Assembly (NCBI GenBank): GCA_041688615.1
Contig: JBDNHU010000645.1
Coordinates: 1-5,706, forward strand
DNA from: M30B19 sp041688615
Lineage (GTDB): Bacteria > Planctomycetota > Planctomycetia > Pirellulales > Pirellulaceae
Length of the DNA stretch: 5,706 nt
Reading direction: 5' to 3'
Position numbers and translations under genes: made by a program
Part shown: piece after piece, positions 5,639-5,706 of the stretch
Layout: each line of letters opens with the position of its first letter
Position numbering within the stretch: the stretch's first letter is position 1
The notes under the pieces: model-generated
The model's input: only the letters and a program-made list of their open reading frames with translations
The model's database searches: none
What the model was told of the DNA's origin: nothing

Positions 5639-5706
5639 CTGCCTTGAGTCGGGCGTGAAAGCGTTTGTTGGGATAAGGGTGAGTGACGCGAGGACGTGGC
5701 AGATGC

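Larger units (their letters stand above)
5566..5706 (-). mobile_element. Group II intron, 3' end (partial)
   Basis: The minus strand carries the two last domains of a bacterial group II intron: a domain V hairpin with the AGC triad and a domain VI hairpin with a bulged A, eight bases from a terminal AU. Group II introns are self-splicing ribozymes that move with the help of an intron-encoded reverse transcriptase, normally held in domain IV. That body would lie to the right of this window. The portion 5639-5706 is the end of domain IV. One frame there (5628-5705, minus strand) stays open as ...RVTHPYPNKRFHARLKAGAV and stops inside domain V, so it could be the tail of an intron-encoded protein, although I cannot identify it. 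The inferred 3' splice boundary is after the base at 5566. Whether the intron is complete or a truncated fragment cannot be decided here. Confidence 0.75.

Overview
This window looks like chromosomal DNA from a planctomycete, most likely of the Pirellulales group. That placement is inferred from protein style: a secreted TPR protein ending in the NNLAW...LRDGKRAVELA...SSYAEAGDFDKA pattern that I associate with planctomycetes, a small HERVH membrane protein, a divergent PfkB-type kinase, weak Shine-Dalgarno sites and long non-coding spacers. Base composition is near 50% GC by eye. No rRNA, tRNA, CRISPR array or complete transposase is visible.

Layout, left to right. Three genes lie on the minus strand. 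A 215-residue four-helix membrane protein of unknown function (4-651) is followed by a spacer that carries a 12-bp direct repeat. Next is a 136-residue membrane protein with an HExxH-like motif (977-1387). Then comes a large exported TPR-repeat protein (1520-3403, read right to left), closed by a strong intrinsic terminator (1424-1472) that separates it from the HERVH gene. To the right lies a spacer of about 990 bp (3404-4394) between two divergent genes. It has no convincing gene, but it holds a long interrupted inverted repeat, two adjacent palindromes one helical turn apart, a set of AGCGATC repeats and a perfect nine-copy 9-bp tandem repeat. A plus-strand PfkB/ribokinase-superfamily protein follows (4395-5504). 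Its active-site signature is degenerate: the usual GAGD reads GSSE, and the usual substrate-contacting Asp reads Asn. The right edge (5566-5706, minus strand) is the 3' end of a group II intron, with recognisable domains V and VI. Its body lies outside the window.

The genes do not form an obvious pathway. Each seems to be its own transcription unit. The points most worth a second look are the kinase with altered catalytic residues, the structured and repetitive spacer in front of it, the intron end converging on it, and the HExxH membrane protein.
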